Counted from the first letter of the stretch, positions 1-7,988 are shown. The stretch is DNA of 64,000 bases from Halomonas sp. M20 (GCF_020622265.1 NZ_JACNMQ010000007.1:62001-126000); one strand, 5' to 3'. Notes: a model not told the origin generated them from the letters alone. Program-made: numbers and translations.

Positions 1-360
1 AACGCCTGGGACAACGAAGAGTTCGTCCAGGCGGTCAAGGATACGGGCAAGAAGCAGTTGCTCATCGCCGGCGTCGTCACCGACGTATGTGTCGCCTTCC
101 CGGCGCTGTCAGCTCTGGAAGAAGGCTATGAGGTGTTCGCGATCACCGACGCCTCCGGCACATTCAATCCCGCCGTGCGGGACGCCGCATGGAACCGGAT
201 GTCCCAGGCCGGCGTGCAACTGATGAACTGGTTTGCGGTCGGCTGCGAACTGCACCGTGACTGGCGCAACGACATCGAAGGCTTCGGCGCCATTCTGGCC
301 AATCATCTGCCGGCCTACGCCAACCTGATCCAGAGCCGGACCGCCGCCGAGAACGGCTAA
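1..360 (+). CDS. Isochorismatase-family hydrolase, YcaC-like (5' end missing)
   Basis: The reading frame is open from the first base and stops with TAA at 358-360, so the N-terminal half lies outside the window. The visible 119 residues contain NAWDNEEF, IAGVVTDVCVAFPALSA and the stretch GVQLMNWFAVGCEL. These are typical of the YcaC branch of the isochorismatase-like cysteine hydrolases; the cysteine in VTDVC is at the position of the family nucleophile. Physiological substrates of YcaC proteins are mostly unknown. A perfect hairpin lies about 45 bases after the stop. Family assignment is firm; substrate cannot be given. Confidence 0.85.
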   Translation, partial: NAWDNEEFVQAVKDTGKKQLLIAGVVTDVCVAFPALSALEEGYEVFAITDASGTFNPAVRDAAWNRMSQAGVQLMNWFAVGCELHRDWRNDIEGFGAILANHLPAYANLIQSRTAAENG

Positions 361-403
361 TGGCGTAGTTGCATCATCTTTGTCCGGTATGCCCTGAGTC
401 GCG

Positions 404-432
404 TGCACCGTAAGCACGCGGCTTACGGTGCA
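404..432. repeat. Perfect 12-bp inverted repeat downstream of the YcaC-like gene
   Basis: Arms 404-415 (TGCACCGTAAGC) and 421-432 (GCTTACGGTGCA) are exact reverse complements around a 5-base spacer. There is no T run on either side, so it is not a classic intrinsic terminator. It may still stop or stabilise the upstream transcript, or be a dispersed palindrome. Confidence 0.6.
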
Positions 433-698
433 TGGCCACAACACTGGGATTGCGTGTGACGGTAATATTGGCATCGACGAGCTACTACCCCTAGGGGTCA
501 CCGCAATCCTGGACAAGACCGGTTTTGTGAGTTGCCAGTCGATACCCAGGCAGGTCGAGCGCATCCAGTTGTTTCGGATTCCCGGTATGATTCTGCACGA
601 GCCAGATACACCGAAGGAAAGCGTGTGAGCGAAAAAGAGACGCCGGAACAAACTTCAACGGCCTTCCCCTGGGCATCACAGACAGGACGGTGCTGATC
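433..698. other. Intergenic stretch without a supported gene
   Basis: Between the hairpin at 404-432 and the lipoprotein gene, only short frames of non-protein-like composition are open on either strand (for example a 66-codon frame at 428-628). I see no convincing promoter, RNA gene or repeat here. Confidence 0.5.
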
Positions 699-1874
699 GT
701 GTTGCCGCGTTTTGCCATCGTTCTTTGTCTGGCGCTGCTGGTCGGGGGCTGTGCCCTTGGCCCGCAACAGCTCACCAGTAGCCGCATGGCTTATAACGAT
801 GCGGTTCAAGTTACCGAGCAACGCGAACTGCTGCTCAACATCGTTCGGCTGCGCTATCTCGAAACCCCGGAATTTCTGGCGATAAACGGCATTTCTTCCC
901 AGTTCGAGCTGGATTCCAGCGTCATGCTCGGCGGTGAATTTGATGGTGACGGTGATCTTGCGCTGGTTCAGCCCCAGGCCCAGCTCAGTTTCGCAGAGCG
1001 CCCGACCATTACATTCACCCCACAGCAAGGGCCGGAGTTCACGCGTCAGCTCATCGCGCCCATCGGACCGGAAACGCTCTATCATCTGATCGAGTACGGC
1101 TGGGGGATCGAACGTATATTCAATCTCGCCGTGCGTCAGATCAACGCAGTCGGCGCGCCTATCGGCGTGGCGCGTGAGTCGACCGGGGGTGCAGGGTCAT
1201 CCGAACTGCGCCATATCATCGGAACCTTGGCGCAATGGCAGCGCCAGGGCCATATAGCCCTGAGACTAACCCAGGGGTACGAGCCTGTTTCACCGCGCTT
1301 GTCGGCCAATCAAATTGCCGGCACAGACGTGGTGGATGCCGCCAAGGAGGGCTATCGGCTGCAGGCAAACGATGACGGCTACGTTCTGGCGCGCAAGATG
1401 TATCGCATGACGCTGAACCTGGGCGACGCCTTTGGGCGCACGCCGGCGTGGCAAGAGCTGGCCCATCGGCTGGGCCTGGCGCCGGACCGGCGAAGCTACG
1501 CAATCGACATGGCCAGCGAGCAAATACAGGACGATGTACAAAAGGCAGATACGCTTTATCTTGCCACGCGCTCGCCGTTGGGGATCATGGCGCACCTCGC
1601 CCAGGGGGTCGCTGTGCCCGCCATCGACCTCGAACGCCACGAAGTCGCGGACGCAGAAGCCTCTTCGAGGCCGCCGTTCACCATCATCAGCAGTCCCGAA
1701 AAACCGTCGAATGCCTATCTGGGCGTGCAGCACCGCGGGCACTGGTTTTATCTTGCCGGCGATGACCTGGAATCCCGGCGTAGCCTCGGTGCGCTCATAT
1801 CCTTGCTGCGCCTGGAGCTTAGCGCCGGCGGCAGTCAGAATCTGCCGGTACTGACGCTGCCGGTCGGCCAGTAA
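699..1874 (+). CDS. Large uncharacterised lipoprotein
   Basis: A 391-residue protein starting with a hydrophobic signal and a lipobox (LVGGC), so it should be lipid-anchored after signal peptidase II cleavage. The GTG at 699 is preferred because AGGA at 684-687 is then at a usual distance; a GTG at 690 is in frame but too close to it. The mature part opens with a motif-like segment (YNDAVQVTEQRELLLNIVRL) and later has LIAPIGPETLYHLIEYGW. I have the impression of having met this kind of segment in other proteobacterial hypothetical lipoproteins, but know no function. There is no transmembrane segment after the signal. It stands alone, about 80 bases before the MliC-like gene on the same strand, so co-transcription is possible. 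Confidence 0.75.
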   Translation: MLPRFAIVLCLALLVGGCALGPQQLTSSRMAYNDAVQVTEQRELLLNIVRLRYLETPEFLAINGISSQFELDSSVMLGGEFDGDGDLALVQPQAQLSFAERPTITFTPQQGPEFTRQLIAPIGPETLYHLIEYGWGIERIFNLAVRQINAVGAPIGVARESTGGAGSSELRHIIGTLAQWQRQGHIALRLTQGYEPVSPRLSANQIAGTDVVDAAKEGYRLQANDDGYVLARKMYRMTLNLGDAFGRTPAWQELAHRLGLAPDRRSYAIDMASEQIQDDVQKADTLYLATRSPLGIMAHLAQGVAVPAIDLERHEVADAEASSRPPFTIISSPEKPSNAYLGVQHRGHWFYLAGDDLESRRSLGALISLLRLELSAGGSQNLPVLTLPVGQ

Positions 1875-1955
1875 ACTTTCAGACTCTGCGTTGCCTAAGC
1901 GTTGTCCATTGACGTAAAAGAGAGCTAGATCACATTACTCATTATCGGAGAACGC

Positions 1956-2309
1956 ATGAGACTCACCATCCCCCTCACCCTCGCTTCCACATTGCTCCTT
2001 ACCGCCTGCGCGACGTCGCAGCAAGACGCCCAAACAGCAGCGCCAAAAACCTATAATTACGCTTGCGAAAGCGGTGAGACAATCGCGGTCTCCTATCCCG
2101 ACCCGGATTCGGCCAGGATGGAGTATCAAGGCACCACCTACAGCATGCAGATTGCTGTCTCCGGAAGCGGCGCACGTTATGTGGGTAGTGGCCTGGAATG
2201 GTGGGCCAAGGGTTCCGGCCCAGGCTCGCACGGTACACTTTTTCAACACAACGCGGATGATACGACCGGTGAGCGCCTCGAGTCTTGCACAGCAGCGAGT
2301 GCGCGCTAA
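1956..2309 (+). CDS. MliC/PliC-type lysozyme inhibitor lipoprotein
   Basis: A 117-residue protein with a lipoprotein signal (LLLTAC, Cys at about 18) followed by one small beta-rich domain. YACESGETIAVSY, SGARYVGSGLEWWAKGSG and a late GERLESC match the membrane-bound C-type lysozyme inhibitor family, whose members insert a conserved loop into the lysozyme active site from the periplasm or outer membrane. The two cysteines in YACESG and LESC are where the family disulphide is expected. A GGAG sits 7-10 bases before the ATG. Length is normal for MliC. Activity against lysozyme is inferred from the family. Confidence 0.8.
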   Translation: MRLTIPLTLASTLLLTACATSQQDAQTAAPKTYNYACESGETIAVSYPDPDSARMEYQGTTYSMQIAVSGSGARYVGSGLEWWAKGSGPGSHGTLFQHNADDTTGERLESCTAASAR

Positions 2310-2360
2310 CGAGACGCTTCGGTTGGCTGCTCCAGCAGCGACTAAGTTTGAGCGACCTAT

Positions 2361-2631
2361 CTAGGGTCTGTTGACGTTTCATTCGCGTCCGCGCTGGTAC
2401 CAGTTTTTATTCGGGGCAAGGCAGGAGGAGAGAAATTTGGTTATTCCAAATGAGCGACGACTAACGCCGCAGCGGATAAAAACTGACCCAGCCCTTTGGG
2501 TTGCGCATCAAAAAGCGCCATCCTGCGTTGCGAAACTTGAAAAGGGAATAACCCTTCACTGCGTTCCGCGCCTTGACTGGCACTTTTTGATGCAGCAACG
2601 CGGTTCGCGATGAAACGTCAACAGACCCTAG
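2361..2631. mobile_element. MITE-like element with perfect 22-bp terminal inverted repeats
   Basis: Bases 2361-2382 and 2610-2631 are exact reverse complements; the outer four bases at both ends are CTAG, which could equally be a 4-bp target duplication. Inside are further inverted pairs: 2401-2410 with 2476-2485 (10 of 10) and 2505-2520 with 2578-2593 (15 of 16), so a single strand could fold into a branched structure. No transposase is encoded; the 80-codon frame across it is a by-product. CTAG duplications are known for IS5-family elements, which makes a non-autonomous IS5-type derivative a reasonable guess. The right end is 12 bases before the pirin start codon. Confidence 0.8.
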
Positions 2632-2643
2632 GATACCGATGCC

Positions 2644-3597
2644 ATGAGCAATACCGAATCAAACCCTGCGCTGTTCGAATCGTTCGAGTGCCCCATCGTT
2701 GACGGTCACCGGCTTATTCAGCACCTATCGCCGCGGAAGGCCGAAGTAGGCGGCATTCCCATCAACCGGGTCCTGCCCCAGCGCGGGCGGCGCATGATCG
2801 GGGCGTGGTGCTTTCTGGACCACGCGGGACCTGCCGTATTTTCCGTGGACAGCCAGGGCATGCGCGTCGGCCCGCATCCGCATACTAGCCTGCAAACCTT
2901 CACCTGGATGCTGGCCGGCGACATCCTGCATCGCGACAGTCTGGGGAGCGAGCAGGTGATCCGCCCTGGGGAAGTCAATTTGATGACCGCCGGTCGTGGT
3001 ATCGCGCACACCGAAGAATCGCTCCCGAGTGAATCACAGCTACATGCGGCGCAGCTATGGATCGCACTGCCCCATGCCCACCGGCATACCGAGCCACGGT
3101 TCGATCACTATCCCGACCTGCCACGTTGGCAGGAACAGGGCGTCGATATCACGCTGCTCACCGGTGCGCTCAACGGTCATGAAGCACCCACCCTGGCATT
3201 CTCGCCGCTGGTAGGGGCGGATATGCTCGCCGACACTGCAGCCACCGTTCGCCTGAACCTGCACAATCACTTCGAATACGGCGTGCTGGTACTCGAGGGT
3301 AGTCTGCGCATTAATCAGGACACCTTCGCTTCGAACGAACTTGCCTACCTGGGCCGCGGGCTTGATGACACCGCGCTGGAACTCGATGCCGGTACCCGCG
3401 TGCTGCTGCTGGGAGGCGAACCGCTGAACGAGGAGATCTTCATCTGGTGGAACTTCGTGGGCCACAGCAAGGCCGAGATTGCACAGGCGCAGAAAGAGTG
3501 GGAGGCCGGCGATGCGCGATTCGGCGACGTGCCGGAATTCGACGGCGACCGCATGATGCCGCCGCCCATTCCATGGCGCATCAAGTCTGATACTTGA
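2644..3597 (+). CDS. Pirin family protein
   Basis: A 317-residue bicupin. Metal-ligand type histidines are visible in GPHPHTSLQTFTW (about residues 76-88) and in ILHRDS/GIAHTEESL, the usual pirin pattern; a second cupin domain ends in GGEPLNEEIFIWWNFVGHS, also characteristic. Pirins are cytosolic metalloproteins, some with quercetin dioxygenase activity, others redox sensors; the role here is unknown. The ATG at 2644 follows an AGGA at 2630-2633 that is formed at the very junction of the MITE-like element, so the element may have changed translation or removed the original promoter. An FMN reductase follows 60 bases downstream on the same strand. Confidence 0.88.
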   Translation: MSNTESNPALFESFECPIVDGHRLIQHLSPRKAEVGGIPINRVLPQRGRRMIGAWCFLDHAGPAVFSVDSQGMRVGPHPHTSLQTFTWMLAGDILHRDSLGSEQVIRPGEVNLMTAGRGIAHTEESLPSESQLHAAQLWIALPHAHRHTEPRFDHYPDLPRWQEQGVDITLLTGALNGHEAPTLAFSPLVGADMLADTAATVRLNLHNHFEYGVLVLEGSLRINQDTFASNELAYLGRGLDDTALELDAGTRVLLLGGEPLNEEIFIWWNFVGHSKAEIAQAQKEWEAGDARFGDVPEFDGDRMMPPPIPWRIKSDT

Positions 3598-3657
3598 TCG
3601 CTCATACTAAAAAAGTTTACAGACCAACCCCTGACACAAACCAAGGAAACTAGAATA

Positions 3658-4215
3658 GTGAAACTGACCATCGTCCTCACCAGCACCCGCCCCGGCCGAG
3701 TCGGCAAGCCCGTCGCCGACTGGTTCCACGGTTATGCCCAGGCCAACCCCGCAGGATTCGAGATCGGGTTCGCGGATCTCCAAGACATCAATCTGCCGAT
3801 GCTGGACGAACCCAACCATCCCGCTATGCAGAAATACGAGCATGAGCATACCAAGCGCTGGTCGAAGATCGTCGAAAACTCGGATGCCTTCATTTTCGTG
3901 TTGCCGGAATACAACTACACGCCGCCGCCGACGTTCATCAACGCACTCGATTACCTGTACAAAGAATGGAACTACAAGCCCGCGGGCTTTGTAAGCTATG
4001 GCGGCATCTCGGGAGGTATTCGATCGACCGAGGCCGCCAAACCCATTCTAAACGCGATGGAAATGGTGCCCATCAAACAACAGGTGATGATCCCCATGGT
4101 GACCAATCACCTCGAAGATGGCACCTTCGTGGCAACGGATATTCATGAAAAGAGCGCGCAAACTCTGCTTGAGACCATGGCCCGCTGGACCAAGGCACTG
4201 AAAGCCATGCGCTGA
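3658..4215 (+). CDS. NADPH-dependent FMN reductase family flavoprotein
   Basis: A 185-residue flavodoxin-fold protein. It begins with the FMN-binding segment LTSTRPGRVGKPVADW and carries the family signature FVLPEYNYTPPPTFINALDYL around residues 80-100 and FVSYGGISGG near 110-120. Relatives reduce FMN, quinones or azo compounds with NAD(P)H in the cytosol. The start is GTG, preceded by AAGGAAA. It probably shares a transcript with the pirin gene 60 bases upstream. Specific substrate is not predictable. Confidence 0.87.
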   Translation: MKLTIVLTSTRPGRVGKPVADWFHGYAQANPAGFEIGFADLQDINLPMLDEPNHPAMQKYEHEHTKRWSKIVENSDAFIFVLPEYNYTPPPTFINALDYLYKEWNYKPAGFVSYGGISGGIRSTEAAKPILNAMEMVPIKQQVMIPMVTNHLEDGTFVATDIHEKSAQTLLETMARWTKALKAMR

Positions 4216-4248
4216 GCCTAGGCATGGTTCGAGGTAGCGTTTGATCAT

Positions 4249-4306
4249 TGCCGCCGCTGTCATTGCTGTTTTTGTAAATCCCGACACAGCTTTGACAGCG
4301 GCGGCA
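4249..4306. repeat. 14-bp perfect inverted repeat between convergent genes
   Basis: Bases 4249-4262 (TGCCGCCGCTGTCA) are exactly complementary to 4293-4306, with a 30-base spacer. It lies between the FMN reductase stop and the convergent SDR gene, so it could act as a bidirectional transcription barrier, but there is no T tract right after either arm. Confidence 0.55.
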
Positions 4307-4397
4307 CTTTGCTAGGTATGAAGCTGGTATCGCCGAACCTAGACCGGTTATCGGCACCCCATGAATTCAAGAACCAAAGACGCCGGGAATGATCTTC

Positions 4398-5135
4398 CTA
4401 TCTGCCGGTGGTCCATCCGCCGTCCATGGTAACCGTCGCTCCGTGCATATAATTGGAATCGTCGGAGGCCAGGAATACGGCTAGCGCTGCAATCTCTTCA
4501 GGCTTCCCAGCTCGCTGTGCCGGAATATCATTCAAGCGTTCGTCTTCAATCCCCTCGGTCATTGGTGACTCTATGAACCCCGGGGCGATAAGGTTAGCTT
4601 TAATGCCTTTTCTTCCAAAATCATAGGCTAATTGTTTCGTGAAACCTTCTACCGCATGTTTTGACGTGACATATGCCGACCCCCCTGCCCCCGCGACATG
4701 GGTAGATTGAGAGCCTACATTGATGATGACGCCCTTGCCTTTCTTTAAAAAGTGCGGAATCACCGCTTTTGAGGCTAGATACGGCCCTTTGACATTGATA
4801 TCCATCAATTTTTCGTACTCATCTTCTTCTACTTCAGCCGCTGTTTTATAAGCGTCATGGATACCAGCGCCATTATATAAAATATCTATTTGTCCAAATT
4901 CTTCGAGCGCTTTATCGACAACTGTTTGCACTTCTTGCGCTTTCGATACATCTGCCTTGACGAAGATTGATTCCTGACTTTTGCCCCGGAGCTCATTGAT
5001 GATGCGATTACCTTTTGATTCACCGCGACCCACTACCACTACCTTGGCACCTTCATTTGCATAGGCTTTGGCAGTCGCTTCACCCAGACCGGATGTTCCA
5101 CCGAATATAATGGCAACTCTATCTTTTAATTTCAT
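4398..5135 (-). CDS. SDR family oxidoreductase, probably horizontally acquired
   Basis: A 245-residue classical short-chain dehydrogenase/reductase. It has the cofactor glycine motif GGTSGLG (residues 12-18), NGAG near 90, catalytic Ser in NVGSQS, YVTSK with the active-site Tyr and Lys, and a C-terminal MDGGW tail as in 3-oxoacyl-ACP reductase/glucose dehydrogenase-like SDRs. The gene is clearly richer in A+T than its neighbours (21 of 60 G+C in 4861-4920 by hand count) and the Lys/Ile/Glu-rich protein resembles Firmicute SDRs. RBS AAAGGGAAAG precedes the ATG. NAD(P) dependence is expected; the substrate is unknown. Confidence 0.87.
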   Translation of the reverse strand: MKLKDRVAIIFGGTSGLGEATAKAYANEGAKVVVVGRGESKGNRIINELRGKSQESIFVKADVSKAQEVQTVVDKALEEFGQIDILYNGAGIHDAYKTAAEVEEDEYEKLMDINVKGPYLASKAVIPHFLKKGKGVIINVGSQSTHVAGAGGSAYVTSKHAVEGFTKQLAYDFGRKGIKANLIAPGFIESPMTEGIEDERLNDIPAQRAGKPEEIAALAVFLASDDSNYMHGATVTMDGGWTTGR

Positions 5136-5181
5136 TTTCTTTCCCTTTAATGAAGCTTCCTTATATTAAATATAGCTCAAA

Positions 5182-5206
5182 ATGGCCCACAAAAAAGCTG
5201 GGCCAT
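5182..5206 (-). terminator. Candidate intrinsic terminator after the second pirin gene
   Basis: ATGGCCCA (5182-5189) pairs with TGGGCCAT (5199-5206); on the minus strand the stem is followed by TTTGAG, giving ATTTT directly at the base. It lies about 90 bases after the pirin stop and just upstream of the SDR gene, so it would insulate the SDR from read-through. Confidence 0.5.
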
Positions 5207-5294
5207 CGAGCATTTTAATTACCACTTCTACAGCACGCATCAGAACTCATATTCCTGAGCCGGCTGGCTGAAACCAGCGCTATTCACAGGCCCT

Positions 5295-5984
5295 TCAGGC
5301 CAGGTCGAACAGCAATACCTCCGAGGCGCTGCGACCGGTCAGCTCGATTGTCTCATTCGGTGCGAAGGCTGCGGCATCGCCGGCTTCCAGCACTTGTCCA
5401 TTGACCTCGGCGCTGCCACGGACAATATGCAACCAGACATAGCGCGTCGTCGGCAGGCTCGCACTCTGGCCTTCATCGAACAGGCCGGCATAGAGATTGA
5501 CGTCCTGATTGATGCTCACAGAGCCGTCACGACCGTCCCGGGAGGCCACGAGCCGCCAATTTCCCTGGCGCTCATCAACAGAAAAGGCCTTTTGCTCGTA
5601 GCTGGGCTTGATGCCCCGCTGTTCCGGCTCGATCCAGATCTGCAGGAAATGGACGAGCTTGTCCTTAGCGTTATTGAACTCGCTATGGGTCACGCCGGTG
5701 CCGGCAGACATGCGCTGAACCTCGCCGGGGCGGACGACCTCGACATGGCCCATGCTGTCCTTATGGGCCAGTTCGCCTTCCAGCACGTAAGAGATGATCT
5801 CCATGTCGCGATGGGAATGTGCACCAAAGCCCTGGCCAGCCTCGACACGGTCCTCGTTGATCACCCGCAGCTTGCGAAAGCCCATGTACTCAGGGTCGTA
5901 GTAGTTCGCAAAGGAGAAGGTATGAAAGGAGCGTAGCCAACCATGGTTGGCATAGCCCCGGGCATCACTAGAACGAACAAGCAT
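5295..5984 (-). CDS. Pirin family protein, YhhW-like
   Basis: A 229-residue pirin of the short type, like E. coli YhhW, a quercetin 2,3-dioxygenase in vitro. SDARGYANHGWLRSFHTFSF at the N-terminus, FGAHSHRDMEIISYVLEGEL (metal histidines) and GTGVTHSEFN are family hallmarks. The C-terminal cupin is short. RBS GGAGGGAGC immediately precedes the ATG. It is 66 bases downstream of doxX on the same strand and may be co-transcribed with it. It differs in length and sequence from the pirin at 2644-3597, so the two are not a recent duplication. Confidence 0.88.
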   Translation of the reverse strand: MLVRSSDARGYANHGWLRSFHTFSFANYYDPEYMGFRKLRVINEDRVEAGQGFGAHSHRDMEIISYVLEGELAHKDSMGHVEVVRPGEVQRMSAGTGVTHSEFNNAKDKLVHFLQIWIEPEQRGIKPSYEQKAFSVDERQGNWRLVASRDGRDGSVSINQDVNLYAGLFDEGQSASLPTTRYVWLHIVRGSAEVNGQVLEAGDAAAFAPNETIELTGRSASEVLLFDLA

Positions 5985-6050
5985 GCTCCCTCCAAGATAT
6001 TTCAGTAAATGCTGTTAGTCTGAATTGGCGGTTTCAACTCCAAGTGGCCA

Positions 6051-6494
6051 CTAAACCTTGCTCGCCAGACTGCGATCTATTGACACCTTGCCCGCGCCAC
6101 TGATGACCAACGATACCGAGATGGCCAGCAGGGCAAGGGCGAACTCATAGCCGTTGTTGCTCATGAACAGGCCATTGCCGATATGCACCGCAAAGATGGC
6201 CACCAGCATGGCAATGGACAGCACAACGCCGGCGGGGCGAACCAGAAGCCCGAGCAGCAGGGCAAGACCACCGAAAAACTCGCCGCCGCCGGCCAGCAAG
6301 GCCATCAGGTAGCCAGGTTCGAGGCCCATCGACGCCATCCCTTGTGCAGTGGCTTCCAGACCGTTACCGCCAAACCAGCCGAACAGCTTCTGGGCGCCGT
6401 GGGCCATGAAGATGATCCCTGCCGGTACGCGCAACGCCAAGGGTGCAAAGCTTTCGTGAGTGGAAAGTACCCTGTTGATCAGTGATGACTGCAT
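6051..6494 (-). CDS. DoxX family membrane protein
   Basis: A 147-residue protein with four predicted membrane helices. LRVPAGIIFMAHGAQKLFGWFGG near residues 22-44 and LALLLGLLVRPAGVVLSIAML near 75-95 are typical of bacterial DoxX/YphA-type proteins, which are inner-membrane proteins of unclear function often linked to redox stress. RBS AGGGAGA precedes the ATG. The sequence 6561-6600, about 65 bases upstream, closely matches one in front of wrbA (19161-19200), so both may answer to the same LysR-type regulator. Confidence 0.85.
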   Translation of the reverse strand: MQSSLINRVLSTHESFAPLALRVPAGIIFMAHGAQKLFGWFGGNGLEATAQGMASMGLEPGYLMALLAGGGEFFGGLALLLGLLVRPAGVVLSIAMLVAIFAVHIGNGLFMSNNGYEFALALLAISVSLVISGAGKVSIDRSLASKV

Positions 6495-6560
6495 GTCGTG
6501 TCTCCCTGTGTGTTTTGCAATGAATACAGGATAGCCCTGGTGAGCGAATGAAAGGGTGCA

Positions 6561-6600
6561 ATTATCGGGTCATGAACAACGAATAATTCGATGGATTGTT
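6561..6600 (-). promoter_or_regulatory. Candidate LysR-type operator upstream of doxX
   Basis: This 40-base block matches 19161-19200 at 30 of 40 positions without gaps. The conserved cores are ATTATCGGG at one end and AATTCGATGG at the other, with A/T-rich half-site-like sequence as in LysR operators. It is 66 bases before the doxX start. A TATCCT-like -10 element lies between it and doxX, and the wrbA region has a similar GGCTATC block. Confidence 0.55.
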
Positions 6601-6817
6601 CTAACCTTCCCAGAAACCGGATCACCGCCAATGTGGGATTTCCGATATTGTTGGCTTGTTAACTGAAATGGCCCGCTTCAAGTTGGATGCTTCCGTTATT
6701 TGTTCTAAATGCGGGCAGTCCTATATGGAAAAGGACAGCTTATGCTACAACTATCCTGTACCGCCCCGCCTTGGCAAACAATGTCAGCGTTGAGCTGCAC
6801 CCAGGTCAGGAGTATTT
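6601..6817. other. Intergenic stretch upstream of the FGE-like gene
   Basis: Together with 6495-6600 this makes a gap of about 320 bases between divergent genes. Besides the candidate operator, I see a TATCCT hexamer near 6754 that could belong to a plus-strand promoter, but no convincing -35 element, hairpin or small gene. Confidence 0.4.
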
Positions 6818-7813
6818 ATGGCATATCGATCCATCATGCTCACTAACGTGTCTCTCATTGCCATTGTAGGCGTCAGCGCCTGCACCGCTGTTGTTGGCTC
6901 AGCGCAGGCCGAACCGCCACCAGATTTCAAGAATATCGATGCGGCACTATTCACTTCAGAAAGCGCGCCCCAATCGGCACGTGCCAGGGAAACGATGATT
7001 ACCGTCCCGGCAGGCCGCTATACGCTCGGTAGAAGCGATGGGCCCGCCATCGAACAACCCGAGCACGCAGTCGAATTGCAAGCCTTCCAGATTGATCGCA
7101 CCGAAGTCACCAATGCGGCATTTGCCGAATATCTGAATGCGCTGGATATTTCCGTGTCCACACCCTTCAAAGCTGGCCGAGCCTCCCGAGACGACTTATC
7201 CGACGATAGCGTTGCCGTGCTGATGGAAGAAAGCCGGAGCAGTGGCCTGTATCCGATCATCGCACTTGATGATGCTCAAGCACGTATCGGCTACCGCGAT
7301 GGCGCCTTCCGGGTCACTCAGGAATACGAAGACCATCCTGTCACCGAGAGCACCTGGGCGGGCGCGCGGGCTTATTGCGAGTGGCGCGGCGCGCGTCTAC
7401 CCACCGAAGCGCAGTGGGAAGCCGCGGCCCGGGGCTCGGATGCCAGTCTCTACCCCTGGGGGAATACGGCACCGGATGATAGCCGTGTCTTTGTCTCGGG
7501 ACGCACTGGCGTGACTGGCGTGGTGGGCGATCACCCGGACGGCGCCTCAGAACTCGGCGCCCTCGACATGAGCGGCTCGCTTGCTGAATGGACGTCAAGC
7601 CTGATGCGCCCTTACCCCTATGATCCTGACGATGGGCGAGAGGCGGCGGATCAAGCCGGTGAGCGGGTCACCCGAGGCGGCGACTACATCTATGATGCCA
7701 ACGCCGCCACGCTTACCGCCACGCACCGCAACGGTTTCTCCAACGCACCCGGGCGCGGCCACCGTCATATCGGTTTTCGTTGTGCCGCCGACATCGACGC
7801 TCAGGATGGGTAG
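6818..7813 (+). CDS. Exported formylglycine-generating-enzyme-fold protein lacking the catalytic cysteines
   Basis: A 331-residue protein with an N-terminal signal; the VSAC at about 19-22 could be a lipobox, or cleavage may follow AQA near residue 31. The FGE-sulfatase domain is plain: MITVPAGRYTLGRSDG, FQIDRTEVTNAAFAEYLNA, ARLPTEAQWEAAARG, YPWGN, LDMSGSLAEW, VTRGGDYIY and HIGFRCA. In true FGE the RGGS segment is followed by two active-site cysteines; here the region after RGGDYIYD has none. It is therefore not expected to convert Cys to formylglycine and is more like the non-catalytic or repurposed members (PvdO, EgtB-like folds). RBS AGGAG lies 7 bases before the ATG. No sulfatase gene is nearby. 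Confidence 0.83.
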   Translation: MAYRSIMLTNVSLIAIVGVSACTAVVGSAQAEPPPDFKNIDAALFTSESAPQSARARETMITVPAGRYTLGRSDGPAIEQPEHAVELQAFQIDRTEVTNAAFAEYLNALDISVSTPFKAGRASRDDLSDDSVAVLMEESRSSGLYPIIALDDAQARIGYRDGAFRVTQEYEDHPVTESTWAGARAYCEWRGARLPTEAQWEAAARGSDASLYPWGNTAPDDSRVFVSGRTGVTGVVGDHPDGASELGALDMSGSLAEWTSSLMRPYPYDPDDGREAADQAGERVTRGGDYIYDANAATLTATHRNGFSNAPGRGHRHIGFRCAADIDAQDG

Positions 7814-7988
7814 GATCATAGACGGCATCTCAAGAAATTCCTGTATCGTCAGTGACGGGTGACCCATCACATGAGACTTGGCAGCCAGAGCGTTCCAAGA
7901 TCACTTACCTGACAATAGTGCTGCCGTTATTATAGAAGCCCGTGTCGAGATATTGGCCAGCGGTGCGTGAGCGCCTGTTGGCCGGAAA

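Noticed and set aside
2371-2613. 80-codon frame inside the MITE-like element
   Set aside because: Runs through terminal and internal inverted repeats and has no family features.
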